The notes: a model not told the origin generated them from the sequence alone. A stretch of 64,000 nucleotides of DNA from Qipengyuania huizhouensis (GCF_019711635.1 NZ_JAIGNT010000010.1:32400-96399), one strand, 5' to 3'; positions 38,593 through 47,181 are shown, counted from the stretch's first letter. Numbers and translations: made by a program.

Positions 38593-39141
38593 ATGAAACT
38601 CGCGAAGCTGGCCGTTGCCGCCGTCGCCCCCCTTGCCGTTCTGGCTGCCAACCCCGCGCTTGCCAATGAACAGGTCGTCGTCGGCGCCACCGTATCCGGA
38701 CCCGAAGGCAATGCCGTCGGCACGATCGTCACCGTCGAAAATGGCCAGGCCATTCTCGATACCGGCAAGCACAAGGTTCCGCTGGGGATCGACATGTATG
38801 GCGAAGGCGAAACCGGCCCGACCATCACCGTCACCAAGGCGCAGCTCGACAGCATGATGGATGCGCAGGTCGCCGAAGCCGAAGCGAAGCTCGATGCCGC
38901 GCTCGTCGTGGGTGCCGAAGCGATGGATGCCGAACACGCCCCGCTCGGGACGATCCTCGAGATCGACGGCGATAACATCGTCATCGCCCGCGGCGGTGAC
39001 GAAATGGACAAGGTCACCCTCCTGCGCGAACATTTCGCCGTGGGCGATCATGGCCTGATGGCGCTGCTCACCAATGCGCAGATCGAAGCAGCCATGGCGC
39101 AGACCGCGCCCGCAGGTGGCGGTGCCAGCGCAGGCGAATAA
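38593..39141 (+). CDS. Secreted protein of unknown function
   Basis: A 182-residue exported protein. A signal peptide (MKLAKLAVAAVAPLAVLAAN, then PALA) is followed by a repeated beta-type pattern: VVVGATVSGPEGNAVGTIVT and later EHAPLGTILEIDGDNIVIA are similar, suggesting two homologous halves. The C terminus is Ala/Gly rich. GGAG lies 6 nt before the ATG at 38593. A hairpin terminator follows. The pattern resembles PRC-barrel-like small domains, but this is a weak guess. Confidence 0.8.
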   Translation: MKLAKLAVAAVAPLAVLAANPALANEQVVVGATVSGPEGNAVGTIVTVENGQAILDTGKHKVPLGIDMYGEGETGPTITVTKAQLDSMMDAQVAEAEAKLDAALVVGAEAMDAEHAPLGTILEIDGDNIVIARGGDEMDKVTLLREHFAVGDHGLMALLTNAQIEAAMAQTAPAGGGASAGE

Positions 39142-39176
39142 GAGATCTTACGAGTTCCCTGGGAAACCAGGGTCGC

Positions 39177-39214
39177 AAAGGACCGGGGGTGCGGCAACGC
39201 GCCTCCGGTCTTTT
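39177..39214. terminator. Terminator between the secreted-protein gene and parC
   Basis: GACCGG (39181-39186) pairs with CCGGTC (39205-39210), flanked by AAAG on the left and TTTT on the right, so the hairpin can work in both directions between convergent genes. Confidence 0.7.
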
Positions 39215-39218
39215 CGTA

Positions 39219-41516
39219 TCAGCCGAACTTGTTGTCGCGCGGGAAGCCTTGCGGCGGCAATCTTCCCGCTCCGCCGCGCGCCACCTTCCACTGCCACATC
39301 TCTCCTTCGGTCCGCGTGCGGCCTTCCTTGCCGCCCATGGTCCAGCTGAGTCCTTCTTCCATCTTGAAGGTCGTGGCATCCGACAGGCCGCCGTCGCGAT
39401 AGTTTTGCAGCTTGTTGCCCTGCCCGCGCGACATCTGGGGCAGTTCCTCCAGGTTGAAGACCACCAGCTTGCGGTTTTCGCCCACAACCGCGACATGATC
39501 GTGACCCTGCTCGATTGGGCGCACAACGCGCAGGATCGCGTCGCCGGGCAGGTTCACCACCTGTCGGCCCTTGCGCGTTTCGGCGAGCAGTTCGTCGGTT
39601 ACCGCCGCAAAGCCCTTGCCCGTGCTGGCAGCCAGCAACAGGCGCTTGCTCTTTTCATGGACCACCAGGGCAATGATCTGCGCGCTGGTTTCGATGTCCA
39701 GCGTGTTGCGAACCGGTTCGCCGAAACCGCGCGCGCCGGGCAGCTTGTCCGCCCCAAGCGTGAAGAAACGCCCGTTGTCGGCCGCCAGCAGCAGCTTGTC
39801 GGTCGTCTGCGCGTGGATCACGAAGGCCGGTCCATCGCCTTCCTTGTACTTGAAGTCCTGATCCAGCGGCAGGTGCCCCTTGGCCCCGCGGATCCAGCCC
39901 TTCTGCGACAGGATCACCGTCACCGGCTCCTTCTCGATCATCGCGTCCATGCTGAATTCGACTGCCGGGGCGGCCTCGGCGATGGTGGTGCGCCGCTTTC
40001 CGAGCGCAGTGTCCTCGCCATATTCCTTGCGCAGCGCATTAAGGTCGCGCTTCAGCCGCGTGCGCTGGCGGGCGGGCGAGCCGAGCAGCTTGTCGAGTTC
40101 GTCCTTTTCCTTGAGCAGTTCGTCCTTTTCGTTGCGAAGCTGCATTTCCTCCAGCTTGCGCAAGGACCGCAGCCGCATGTTGAGGATCGCCTCGGCCTGC
40201 CGGTCGGTGAGCTTGAACTCCTCCATCATCAGTGGCTTGGGTTCGTCCTCCGTGCGGATGATCTCGATCACCCGGTCGAGGTTGAGGAAGGCGATAATAT
40301 AGCCTTCGACCAGTTCCAGCCGCCGGGCGATCTGGTCCAGCCGGTGCTGGCTGCGGCGCTGCAGGATGCCGATCTGGCTGACGATCCAGTTGTCGAGCAG
40401 TTCCTTCAGCCCCATCACCATCGGCGTGCGCGAGTGGTCGAGCACGTTGAGGTTGAGGCCGAAGCGCGTTTCCATGTCGGTGAGCTTGTAGAGGCTTTCC
40501 TTCAGCAGCTCCGGATCGACATTGCGGCTGCGCGGGATCAGCACGATGCGCACCTCCGTGTCGCTTTCGTCGCGCACATCTTCGAGAATGGGCAGTTTCT
40601 TGTCGCCGATGGCGGCGGCGATCTGTTCGATCAGCTTGCCCTTCTGCACCTGGTAGGGGATTTCGGAGATCACCAGCTGCCACTGGCCGCCGCCTAGCCG
40701 CTCGATACCCGCCTCGCGGTCCTCCGGCTTCTCGGCCTCGGCTGCATGGAACCGCCCGCGCACGCGGAAGCTGCCGCGTCCCGTTTCATAGGCCTGGCTG
40801 ATCGTCTCCGCGCTTTCGGGCACGACGCCGCCGGTGGGAAAATCGGGGCCTTTGAACAGTTCCATCAGCCGCGCATGCTCGACATGCGGATTGTCGATCA
40901 CTTCCAGCGTCGCATCGACGATCTCGGCCACATTGTGGCTGGGAATATTGGTCGCCATGCCCACCGCGATCCCGCTGGCCCCATTGGCCAGCAGGTTCGG
41001 GAAGAGGCCGGGCATGACCTCGGGCTCTTCTTCCTCGTTATTGTAGGTCGGAATGAAATCGACCGTACCTGCGTCGAGCCCCTCCATGAGCCGCATCGCG
41101 GTCTTGGTCAGGCGCGCCTCGGTGTAACGATAGGCGGCGGCGTTATCGCCGTCGATATTGCCGAAGTTCCCCTGCCCCTCGACCAGCGGGTAACGCAGCG
41201 CAAAATCCTGCGCAAGGCGGACCATCGCATCATAGGCGGCGGTGTCGCCATGCGGGTGATACTTACCGATCACCTCGCCGACCACGCGGGCCGATTTCTT
41301 GAACCCGCTCGCCGGGTCCAGCTTGAGCTGCCGCATGGTCCACAGCAGGCGGCGGTGGACCGGCTTCAGCCCGTCGCGCAAATCGGGCAGCGAACGTGCC
41401 GTGATCGTGGAGAGCGCATAGACGAGATAGCGCTCGGATAGGGCGGAATCGAAAGGTGCATCGACGATGGCATCGAAGGGATCGGCGCCGGAATCGTCGG
41501 TCTTGGCAGTGGTCAT
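39219..41516 (-). CDS. parC: DNA topoisomerase IV subunit A
   Basis: ParC is the DNA-cleaving subunit of topoisomerase IV, which decatenates daughter chromosomes. The 765-residue protein has the N-terminal RSLPDLRDGLKPVHRRLLW and the active-site Tyr in AAYRYTEARL. A coiled-coil-rich region and beta-pinwheel C-terminal domain follow. The quinolone-resistance region HGDTAAYDAM is present. It is transcribed toward the secreted-protein gene. Confidence 0.97.
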   Translation of the reverse strand: MTTAKTDDSGADPFDAIVDAPFDSALSERYLVYALSTITARSLPDLRDGLKPVHRRLLWTMRQLKLDPASGFKKSARVVGEVIGKYHPHGDTAAYDAMVRLAQDFALRYPLVEGQGNFGNIDGDNAAAYRYTEARLTKTAMRLMEGLDAGTVDFIPTYNNEEEEPEVMPGLFPNLLANGASGIAVGMATNIPSHNVAEIVDATLEVIDNPHVEHARLMELFKGPDFPTGGVVPESAETISQAYETGRGSFRVRGRFHAAEAEKPEDREAGIERLGGGQWQLVISEIPYQVQKGKLIEQIAAAIGDKKLPILEDVRDESDTEVRIVLIPRSRNVDPELLKESLYKLTDMETRFGLNLNVLDHSRTPMVMGLKELLDNWIVSQIGILQRRSQHRLDQIARRLELVEGYIIAFLNLDRVIEIIRTEDEPKPLMMEEFKLTDRQAEAILNMRLRSLRKLEEMQLRNEKDELLKEKDELDKLLGSPARQRTRLKRDLNALRKEYGEDTALGKRRTTIAEAAPAVEFSMDAMIEKEPVTVILSQKGWIRGAKGHLPLDQDFKYKEGDGPAFVIHAQTTDKLLLAADNGRFFTLGADKLPGARGFGEPVRNTLDIETSAQIIALVVHEKSKRLLLAASTGKGFAAVTDELLAETRKGRQVVNLPGDAILRVVRPIEQGHDHVAVVGENRKLVVFNLEELPQMSRGQGNKLQNYRDGGLSDATTFKMEEGLSWTMGGKEGRTRTEGEMWQWKVARGGAGRLPPQGFPRDNKFG

Positions 41517-41556
41517 GAGGTCCGCCCTATCAGAGCCACGGCTCGGCTGTCACCGC

Positions 41557-41582
41557 GGAACGGCGCGTCATCCCCACACGTT
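41557..41582 (+). promoter_or_regulatory. EcfG-type general stress promoter for the DJ-1/PfpI gene
   Basis: GGAAC (41557-41561) and CGTT (41579-41582) are separated by 17 bp, an exact match to the EcfG consensus. The DJ-1/PfpI ATG is 36 bp downstream. The sigma factor assignment is inference. Confidence 0.75.
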
Positions 41583-41617
41583 GCAAGGGTAACACCAAAT
41601 CAAGGAGCATCCCTCTC

Positions 41618-42184
41618 ATGACACACCACACGAAACGCGTAATGATCCTCGCCACCGATGGCTTCGAACAGTCCGAACTGATGAAGCCCAAGGCCAATCT
41701 GGAAGACGCCGGTTTCGAGACGACGGTCGTCAGCCTCGAGAAGGGCGAAATCAAGGGTTGGGACCAGAAGGACTGGGGTGACAGCGTATCGGTCGACAAG
41801 ACGGTCGACGAAGTGACCGACTGTTCCGGCTACGACGCGCTGCTGCTTCCCGGCGGCCAGATGAACCCCGACATCCTGCGCATGAACGAACGCGCCGTTG
41901 CCCTCGTCCGCGAATTCGGCATGTCGGACAAGCCGATCGCCGCGATCTGCCACGCCCCCTGGCTGCTCGCCGAAGCGGACCTGCTCAAGGGCAAGACGGT
42001 CACCAGCTGGCCCTCGATCCGCACCGATCTGAAGAATGCCGGCGCCAATGTGGTCGACAAGGAAGTCGCTATCGACGGCAAGCTGATCACCAGCCGCAAC
42101 CCGGACGACATCCCGGCCTTCAGCAAGGCGCTGATCGAGATGCTGGGAGAAAGCGCAGACAAGCGCGAGCTTGAATCGGCCTGA
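41618..42184 (+). CDS. DJ-1/PfpI family protein
   Basis: A 188-residue class I glutamine amidotransferase-like protein of the PfpI/YhbO group, linked to protection from glycation or general stress. The nucleophile elbow is AAICHAPWLLAEAD, with Cys and His visible; a conserved Glu is in DGFEQSELMKP. CAAGGAG lies upstream of the ATG. An EcfG-type promoter precedes it and a strong terminator follows, so it is probably monocistronic. Confidence 0.93.
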   Translation: MTHHTKRVMILATDGFEQSELMKPKANLEDAGFETTVVSLEKGEIKGWDQKDWGDSVSVDKTVDEVTDCSGYDALLLPGGQMNPDILRMNERAVALVREFGMSDKPIAAICHAPWLLAEADLLKGKTVTSWPSIRTDLKNAGANVVDKEVAIDGKLITSRNPDDIPAFSKALIEMLGESADKRELESA

Positions 42185-42214
42185 CAGAGGACTCCGGTTT
42201 CATACCAGTATGAG

Positions 42215-42242
42215 CCCCGTCACAGCCTGGTGGCGGGGTTTT
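42215..42242 (+). terminator. Rho-independent terminator of the DJ-1/PfpI gene
   Basis: CCCCGTCAC (42215-42223) pairs with GTGGCGGGG (42230-42238) with one G-T pair, followed by TTTT. Confidence 0.85.
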
Positions 42243-42323
42243 CAGACGCAACCGAATTTACAGGGGATCGGGGGAAAGCGCGGCAGCTTGCCGCGATAGC
42301 CGGCAGGGATCGCGGAACCCTCC

Positions 42324-42743
42324 CTAAGAAAGCGGAACCGTATTCGGAGCCAGCTTCTGACGCGTATGCTCGGCCAGCGCCAAAGATAAATCGGAATAGG
42401 TGTAGGCCCCCACGTAATATTGGCTGAGGGCTTTTGAAGTCATGCCGGGTGGCAACGGCATTTCGGCCGGATCGCGAGAAACTTCGTCACTTTCGGAAGT
42501 CCCGGGCGATGCGATTTTCCGACTGGGCGAAGGATCGTCCACATAGGTTCCATAGATCACCGTTTCACCGGATCCGGCGAGTGGGCGCGGCTCCAACCCT
42601 TGGAGCGACTCGCGAAGTTCGCGAATCTTTTCTGCATAGAGCGTGACCTTGGCGTAATGATTTTTCTGGCCCGCATCGTCACCCGATCCGCTGGCTTTCA
42701 TCACTTCCACCTGGTGAGCGTGCAGCAATTCATTGAGGTCCAT
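42324..42743 (-). CDS. Hypothetical protein, 139 residues
   Basis: A soluble protein with a helical N-terminal half (LNELLHAHQVEVMKASGSGD onward, likely a coiled helix) and a Pro/Ser-rich, acidic second half. Three consecutive ATG codons follow GAGGAG; the third, at 42743, has the best spacing (7 nt). It lies downstream of the cold-shock-like gene, whose terminator sits between them. I do not recognise the family. Confidence 0.7.
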   Translation of the reverse strand: MDLNELLHAHQVEVMKASGSGDDAGQKNHYAKVTLYAEKIRELRESLQGLEPRPLAGSGETVIYGTYVDDPSPSRKIASPGTSESDEVSRDPAEMPLPPGMTSKALSQYYVGAYTYSDLSLALAEHTRQKLAPNTVPLS

Positions 42744-42790
42744 CATCATTCTCCTCGCGCTGGCAAATTCGGCGGTACGGCAGGCAAATC

Positions 42791-42814
42791 GGGGACGCCG
42801 TTTCTGGCGTCCCC
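42791..42814 (-). terminator. Hairpin terminator after the cold-shock-like gene
   Basis: GGGGACGCC (42791-42799) and GGCGTCCCC (42806-42814) form a perfect 9-bp stem. On the minus strand it lies 14 bp after the cold-shock-like stop and is followed by GATTTG, a weak T tract. Confidence 0.65.
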
Positions 42815-42828
42815 GACAGATTCAGGAC

Positions 42829-43071
42829 CTAGCCCTGCTGGTTTGCGGCCTGCTCGGCCTTGCCCTGCTCCATCTGGAGGTTCACGGCGCGTGCCTTGCC
42901 GCCATCGACCTGGCTGGTTTCATAACCGAACCGCTGACCCGAACTGGGCGTCTGGCCTTCCTGCTGGAGGTCGGCCTTGGCGAAGTGGAGAGGCTCGCCG
43001 CCCTTTTCGGGAGTGATCGTTCCGGCACCCTTGCCGGTGTCGTAGCTCTTGATCGTGCCAAAATGTGTCAT
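42829..43071 (-). CDS. Cold-shock-domain-like protein
   Basis: An 80-residue protein with the start of a cold-shock fold, THFGTIKSYDTGKGAGTITP followed by GGEPLHFAKADL. In true CspA proteins this segment carries aromatic RNP motifs (KGFGFI, VFVHFS), which are weakened here, so nucleic-acid binding may differ. The tail is Gln-rich (EQGKAEQAANQQG). GAAGGGA precedes the ATG at 43071. The predicted promoter is about 170 bp upstream, giving a long leader. Confidence 0.8.
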   Translation of the reverse strand: MTHFGTIKSYDTGKGAGTITPEKGGEPLHFAKADLQQEGQTPSSGQRFGYETSQVDGGKARAVNLQMEQGKAEQAANQQG

Positions 43072-43236
43072 GATGAATTCCCTTCGGTCTCGCGCAGGCA
43101 ATCGAAAGCGACCGCTTGTGCGCGGGCTAAGAGGCGGAAAAGAAAGAAGGGAGGGTCTAGTGCCCTCGGGACCGTCGATCGCGACTGGTAGCTGAACGGA
43201 ATATGGGAATAAATATTTGTGATGCAATGAAATTGC

Positions 43237-43264
43237 GTAATATTTTTTCCCAGATTCAGGTCAA
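43237..43264 (-). promoter_or_regulatory. Putative sigma-70 promoter of the cold-shock-like gene
   Basis: On the minus strand TTGACC (43264-43259) and TATTAC (43242-43237) are separated by 16 bp inside an AT-rich tract. The resulting leader to 43071 would be about 160 nt. The rest of 43072-43476 shows no convincing gene. Confidence 0.5.
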
Positions 43265-43476
43265 ATTGGAAAGAAATTAGACAAGGGTCGATGCGCATTG
43301 GGATCGCCGATCCAACCGCCGTTGAAATTCTTCGATGAAACCCCATCTTGAAAGCATCGGCGGCATCTCATCATAAGCGACCCCGACTGAGAGACCCCGC
43401 GCTCCCGCTTACGCATGGGAGGCAGTCATTGTCTCAAACGACCGACACCCATTTATCCTCGCACCGCTCCGATCCC

Positions 43477-43629
43477 ATGGGCCGAGTGAGGGAGCCCGAC
43501 CGCGATCCGCAGGCGGGATTCAAGCGCTTCATGTGCGAGCCATACCTCATCGACGGACGCAGCTATGCGACACTCGCGAGCATAAGAGCCAGGGGTACGC
43601 ATGACCGGACGCCAGGATTTTCGAAATGA
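43477..43629 (+). CDS. Possible small protein, 50 residues
   Basis: A short basic open frame starting MGRVREPDRDP, with the central FKRFMCEPYLIDGRSYATLA. There is no strong ribosome binding site. Its TGA overlaps the ATG of the next small gene (ATGA), the only structural support. It could extend upstream to a TTG at 43348. Confidence 0.35.
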   Translation: MGRVREPDRDPQAGFKRFMCEPYLIDGRSYATLASIRARGTHDRTPGFSK

Positions 43630-43712
43630 CGGCGGCCTCGGAACAGCCCAACTACATCGGAGTTCTCGGAACATTCGCCGCGCTGGCGCTACTCTTTTGG
43701 GTGATGTCCTGA
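43626..43712 (+). CDS. Possible single-helix membrane peptide, 28 residues
   Basis: MTAASEQPNYIGVLGTFAAL then ALLFWVMS, a short head plus one membrane helix. AGGA lies about 8 nt before the ATG, and the start overlaps the stop of the preceding frame by 4 nt. Such peptides are common next to stress genes, but no family is recognised. Confidence 0.45.
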   Translation: MTAASEQPNYIGVLGTFAALALLFWVMS

Positions 43713-43761
43713 TCCACCTTATCGACTGACCGGTCGGCATTGCCTTGAAGAGGAGAACGAT

Positions 43762-44109
43762 ATGTCCGATTCCAATCCTGCCAACGGCGACAACGATCCT
43801 CGGCAAAGAGCATTGTCGAGATGGGATGACGAAGGCGGGGCCATATCCTCGGTTCCGGCTGAGACGGTCACCGAAATTCCCGAAATCTCCAACACCGAGA
43901 TGGTCCACCTGCGCGTAAGAATCATCGCTCTCGAAAATCTCCTGATTGCAATGTTGGCCGAAGGTTCGGACAAGCAGATCGCGATTGCACGCGAAATGGC
44001 CGATTATATCGCCCCTCGATCCGGTTCCACTCAGCATCCGCTCACGGTGCAGGCGGGAAGCCACATGGCGAGCCTGATCGAACGCGCGCTGCAGTTTCGA
44101 ACCGTTTGA
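43762..44109 (+). CDS. Hypothetical protein, 115 residues
   Basis: A soluble protein with a disordered acidic N terminus (MSDSNPANGDNDPRQRALSR) and a helical C-terminal half (EMVHLRVRIIALENLLIAML). GAAGAGGAGAA lies directly upstream of the ATG, a strong ribosome binding site. The HisKA_2 kinase follows 169 bp downstream on the same strand. It does not resemble the anti-sigma factor NepR. Function unknown. Confidence 0.75.
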   Translation: MSDSNPANGDNDPRQRALSRWDDEGGAISSVPAETVTEIPEISNTEMVHLRVRIIALENLLIAMLAEGSDKQIAIAREMADYIAPRSGSTQHPLTVQAGSHMASLIERALQFRTV

Positions 44110-44278
44110 TCATGATTTCACAAATAGACGATGCCGTGCGGGTTTAAGCCGAGGATGTGATATAGACGATGGACTGATCGCCAGCACATGAGTCGCTGGC
44201 AAGATTTCGGCCAAGCCGAACGACCCGGAATTACCCGCAATCTGCGATGTGCCGGCCTGCCCTTGAAAGGGGGCACCT

Positions 44279-45349
44279 ATGACCAGTTCAATCTCTGCTC
44301 CCGACCCGGTGACCAGCCTTGCCGAGGCGATGGTGGTAAATTCCGATACACCCCTGATCATGCTGGACGAGGACTTGACGGTCATCGCGGCCAGCCTGTC
44401 GTTCTGCCGCGCCTTCGGCCTCGACTGCGCCATCCTGCCGGGCAGTTCGATCCTGGAAATGGGCGATGGCGAATGGGATGTCGCACGACTGAAGTCGCTG
44501 TTGCGAGCGACGGGTTCGGGCGGTGCGGATATCGAGAAATACGAACTGGCTCTGCGCGACCCCAAGAATGGGAATGCGCGCTGTCTGGAGTTATCTGCAC
44601 ATCGGCTCGAATACGAAGGCTCCCAAAGCATTCGCATTCTCCTGACGGTCATCGACACGACCGAAGCTCAGGCCTCCAGGAAGGAGAAGGAAGCGCTTAT
44701 CGCCAACAACGTCATGCTGATGCAGGAACTCCAGCACCGTGTGGCGAACAGCCTCCAGATAATCGCGTCAGTCCTGATGCAATCGGCCCGCCGCGTCAGC
44801 AATGACGAAACGCGGACCCACCTCCAGATGGCTCAGAGCCGCGTGCTGTCGGTCGCAGCGATCCAGAAGCAGCTTTCCCAGTCCGGATCGGGTGACGTCA
44901 GCCTGCGGCCCTATCTGGAGCAGCTTTGCGACAGCATCGGGATTTCCATGATCGCGGACCCCGATATCCTGACCATCGAAGTCGATGTGGAGGATGGAAG
45001 CGTCACTTCGGCAAACTCGGTCAGCATGGGTCTGATCGTAACCGAACTGGTGATCAACTCGCTCAAGCACGCCTATCCCGCCGATCGCGGTGGAACGATA
45101 AAAGTCCGCTACGCGAAAGACGGGCGCAGCTGGAAACTGGAAGTCGAAGACGACGGCGTCGGTATGCCTCTCGAAGACAAGCCGGCAGCGGTAGCTGGCC
45201 TTGGGACCAACATAGTCGAAGCGCTTGCACGCCAGTTGCAGGCGAGAATCGTCATGACGAACGCAGAACCGGGAACCCACGTTTCGATCCAGCACGAGGA
45301 CGCAGAAACTCCCGGGGTCGAACCGATGCCGGTGGTTGAAGCCGTATAA
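44279..45349 (+). CDS. PAS-containing sensor histidine kinase, HisKA_2 type
   Basis: A 356-residue soluble kinase. A PAS-like region (about 20-130) precedes the HisKA_2 dimerisation domain with phosphorylatable His in QELQHRVANSLQIIASVL (near 158). The HATPase domain has the N box LVINSLKHAYP and G boxes DDGVGMP and GLGTNIV. This kinase class often acts through single-domain receivers or the PhyR stress pathway in alphaproteobacteria, but no receiver gene is adjacent, so its partner is unknown. Confidence 0.9.
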   Translation: MTSSISAPDPVTSLAEAMVVNSDTPLIMLDEDLTVIAASLSFCRAFGLDCAILPGSSILEMGDGEWDVARLKSLLRATGSGGADIEKYELALRDPKNGNARCLELSAHRLEYEGSQSIRILLTVIDTTEAQASRKEKEALIANNVMLMQELQHRVANSLQIIASVLMQSARRVSNDETRTHLQMAQSRVLSVAAIQKQLSQSGSGDVSLRPYLEQLCDSIGISMIADPDILTIEVDVEDGSVTSANSVSMGLIVTELVINSLKHAYPADRGGTIKVRYAKDGRSWKLEVEDDGVGMPLEDKPAAVAGLGTNIVEALARQLQARIVMTNAEPGTHVSIQHEDAETPGVEPMPVVEAV

Positions 45350-45426
45350 TCGGGTCAAGTTCGCGCACGCAGGATCACACGACGCAAAACAGTCGGCAGC
45401 GATGGGTCGTTAGCCGGCCTTGACCC

Positions 45427-45753
45427 CTAGCGGCTCATATCGTGACTTTCGGCGGGGACGGTGACGGTCAGTCCATCCAGTTCCTCGCCCAGCACGATCT
45501 GGCAGGACAGGCGGCTGGTGCGGCGCACGCCGGCGGCGAGGTCGAGCATGTCTTCCTCCTCCTCGCTGGCCTCGGCAAGCCTTGCGAACCAGTCCTTGTC
45601 TACCACCACGTGGCAGGTAGAGCACGCCATCTGGCCTTCGCAGGTCCCTTCCAGCGGCATCCCCGCAGCCTGCGCCACGCGCAGCAGCGTGTCGCCCGCC
45701 TCGGCCTCGGCATCGACGCGCCCGCCGTCGGAAGTGATGAAATGGACCTTCAC
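45427..45753 (-). CDS. 2Fe-2S ferredoxin, adrenodoxin/ISC type
   Basis: A 108-residue electron carrier. The cluster ligands follow the C-X5-C-X2-C pattern in GTCEGQMACSTCHVV, with a fourth Cys in RLSCQIVL. The GTG at 45753 overlaps the TGA of the upstream cysteine desulfurase (GTGA). This links it to Fe-S cluster assembly as electron donor, by analogy with Isc ferredoxins. Confidence 0.92.
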   Translation of the reverse strand: MKVHFITSDGGRVDAEAEAGDTLLRVAQAAGMPLEGTCEGQMACSTCHVVVDKDWFARLAEASEEEEDMLDLAAGVRRTSRLSCQIVLGEELDGLTVTVPAESHDMSR

Positions 45754-46844
45754 AGGCTGCCCTGCGCCCTGGCCGCCTCGTTGATCACCTTGCCCGCTTC
45801 CTCGATCTCCTCGAGCGTCGTGTAGCGTCCGAAACCCAGCCGGATCGAAGTCTTCGCCAGTTTCTTGGGCAGGCCGATCGCTTCGAGCACATGGCTGGTA
45901 CGGCCGGATCCACTGGCGCAGGCCGAACCGGCGGAGAACATCACTTCGCGGCATTCACTCATCAGGCGATTCACGTCGAGCCCGCCGCCATTGGGCCCTC
46001 GCGGACGGATGTTCAGGTTGCCGTGCCAGCGGGCCTCGGCACTGCCGTTGAGCTCCCAATCCTCGAAAATCTCGCGGGCGCGTTTCCACAGTTGTTCGAT
46101 GTGTTCAGCGTCCTGATCAAGCGCTTCATTCGCAAGCGCCGCAGCTGTTCCCATGCCCGCGATCAGGGCCGGTGAAAGCGTGCCGGATCGCAGGCCATGC
46201 TCCTGCCCGCCCCCGGTCTGGACTTCCTGAAGGTCCAGCCCGTCGCGAATCCACAGCGCGCCCACGCCCTTGGGCCCGTGGAACTTATGCGCCGAAATCG
46301 CGATCATGTCCGCGCCGGTCACCTCGATCTTACCATAGGCCTGCACCGCATCGCAGAGATACAGTGCATTGTTTTCCTTTGCTTTCCTGTGCCATTCGAG
46401 AGTCGGCTGGATCGTACCGATCTCGTTATTGACCTGCATCAGGCAGACGAGACGCGTATCGGCCGGAAGGTCCTGCTTCGTATTGCACTGCCCGTTCTTG
46501 GCGACATTGAGGACATGACATTCGCCCGCATCGCGCGCGGTATCGAGCACAGCGGCATGCTCGATAGCGGAAACCGAGACCGTCCCGCCTTTCCCCGATC
46601 CCCGAATAGCCAGATTGATCGCCTCGGTCGCGCCCGAGGTGAAGATGACCTTCCCCCCTGCCGGGAACAGCGCCGCCACCTGCTCGCGTGCGAATTCCAC
46701 CGCCGCCTTGGCCTGTCGGCCCAGCTTGTGCGGGCTATGCGGATTGCCGAAGCCGGTGCCGCCCGGCCCGTCGAGCCAGCGCAGCATCGTATCGCGCGCC
46801 TCGGGGGCAAGCGGAGTGGTGGCCTGATAGTCGAGGTAGATCAT
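45750..46844 (-). CDS. Cysteine desulfurase family protein 1 (NifS/IscS-like)
   Basis: A PLP enzyme that removes sulfur from cysteine for Fe-S clusters and other thio-cofactors. About 364 residues. The N terminus MIYLDYQATTP is typical. PLP lysine is in ISAHKFHGPKGVGAL, and the active Cys is in SAGSACASGSGRTSHV. The ATG at 46844 is preferred over a GTG at 46856. It is the middle gene of desulfurase 2, desulfurase 1, ferredoxin, all on the minus strand, and overlaps the ferredoxin start by 4 nt. Confidence 0.93.
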   Translation of the reverse strand: MIYLDYQATTPLAPEARDTMLRWLDGPGGTGFGNPHSPHKLGRQAKAAVEFAREQVAALFPAGGKVIFTSGATEAINLAIRGSGKGGTVSVSAIEHAAVLDTARDAGECHVLNVAKNGQCNTKQDLPADTRLVCLMQVNNEIGTIQPTLEWHRKAKENNALYLCDAVQAYGKIEVTGADMIAISAHKFHGPKGVGALWIRDGLDLQEVQTGGGQEHGLRSGTLSPALIAGMGTAAALANEALDQDAEHIEQLWKRAREIFEDWELNGSAEARWHGNLNIRPRGPNGGGLDVNRLMSECREVMFSAGSACASGSGRTSHVLEAIGLPKKLAKTSIRLGFGRYTTLEEIEEAGKVINEAARAQGSL

Positions 46845-47083
46845 CGCCGCCGGCACCCGGTACGCGGGTGACGAAGTTTACACCCTGTCACGCGTTTCCA
46901 GTATGCCGAAATCCGCAGAAATGCTTGATTTTTCGCCCATTTGTTGTGGGTGACACTTGCGGCATGCAGCGGGGGGGAGGTGATATCGGGCATTGCCGAA
47001 AACCTGCCTTGTTGCGGCTTTGTAGGAAAGGGAATTGTTCTTTCGGTCATCGAGATCGGTAATTTGAGGGCAAAGCCCCTTAT

Positions 47084-47178
47084 CCGATCGTGCTGAGCTT
47101 GTCGAAGCACTGCCCTGCTTTGCTTCCAGCGCGACGCTAGGAGAAAGTGCAGCCCTTCGACAAGCTCAGGGCGAACGG
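47084..47178 (+). repeat. Dispersed inverted-repeat element, copy 2
   Basis: Arms 47084-47110 and 47152-47178 are inverted around GAGCTTGTCGAAG. The 95-bp unit matches copy 1 (37063-37153) read on the opposite strand, including parts of the interior. It lies directly after the stop of desulfurase 2. Confidence 0.85.
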
Positions 47179-47181
47179 ACA

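Noticed and set aside
39189..40697. A 502-codon + strand frame opposite parC
   Set aside because: Antisense shadow of parC, caused by high GC at third positions; no motif is recognised.
43348..43629. A longer version of the 50-residue frame starting at TTG 43348
   Set aside because: No ribosome binding site and low-complexity leader; the shorter version is only weakly supported itself.
45352..45426. GGGTCAAG/CTTGACCC inverted repeat between the kinase and ferredoxin genes
   Set aside because: The 59-nt loop and absence of a T-run make a terminator unlikely.
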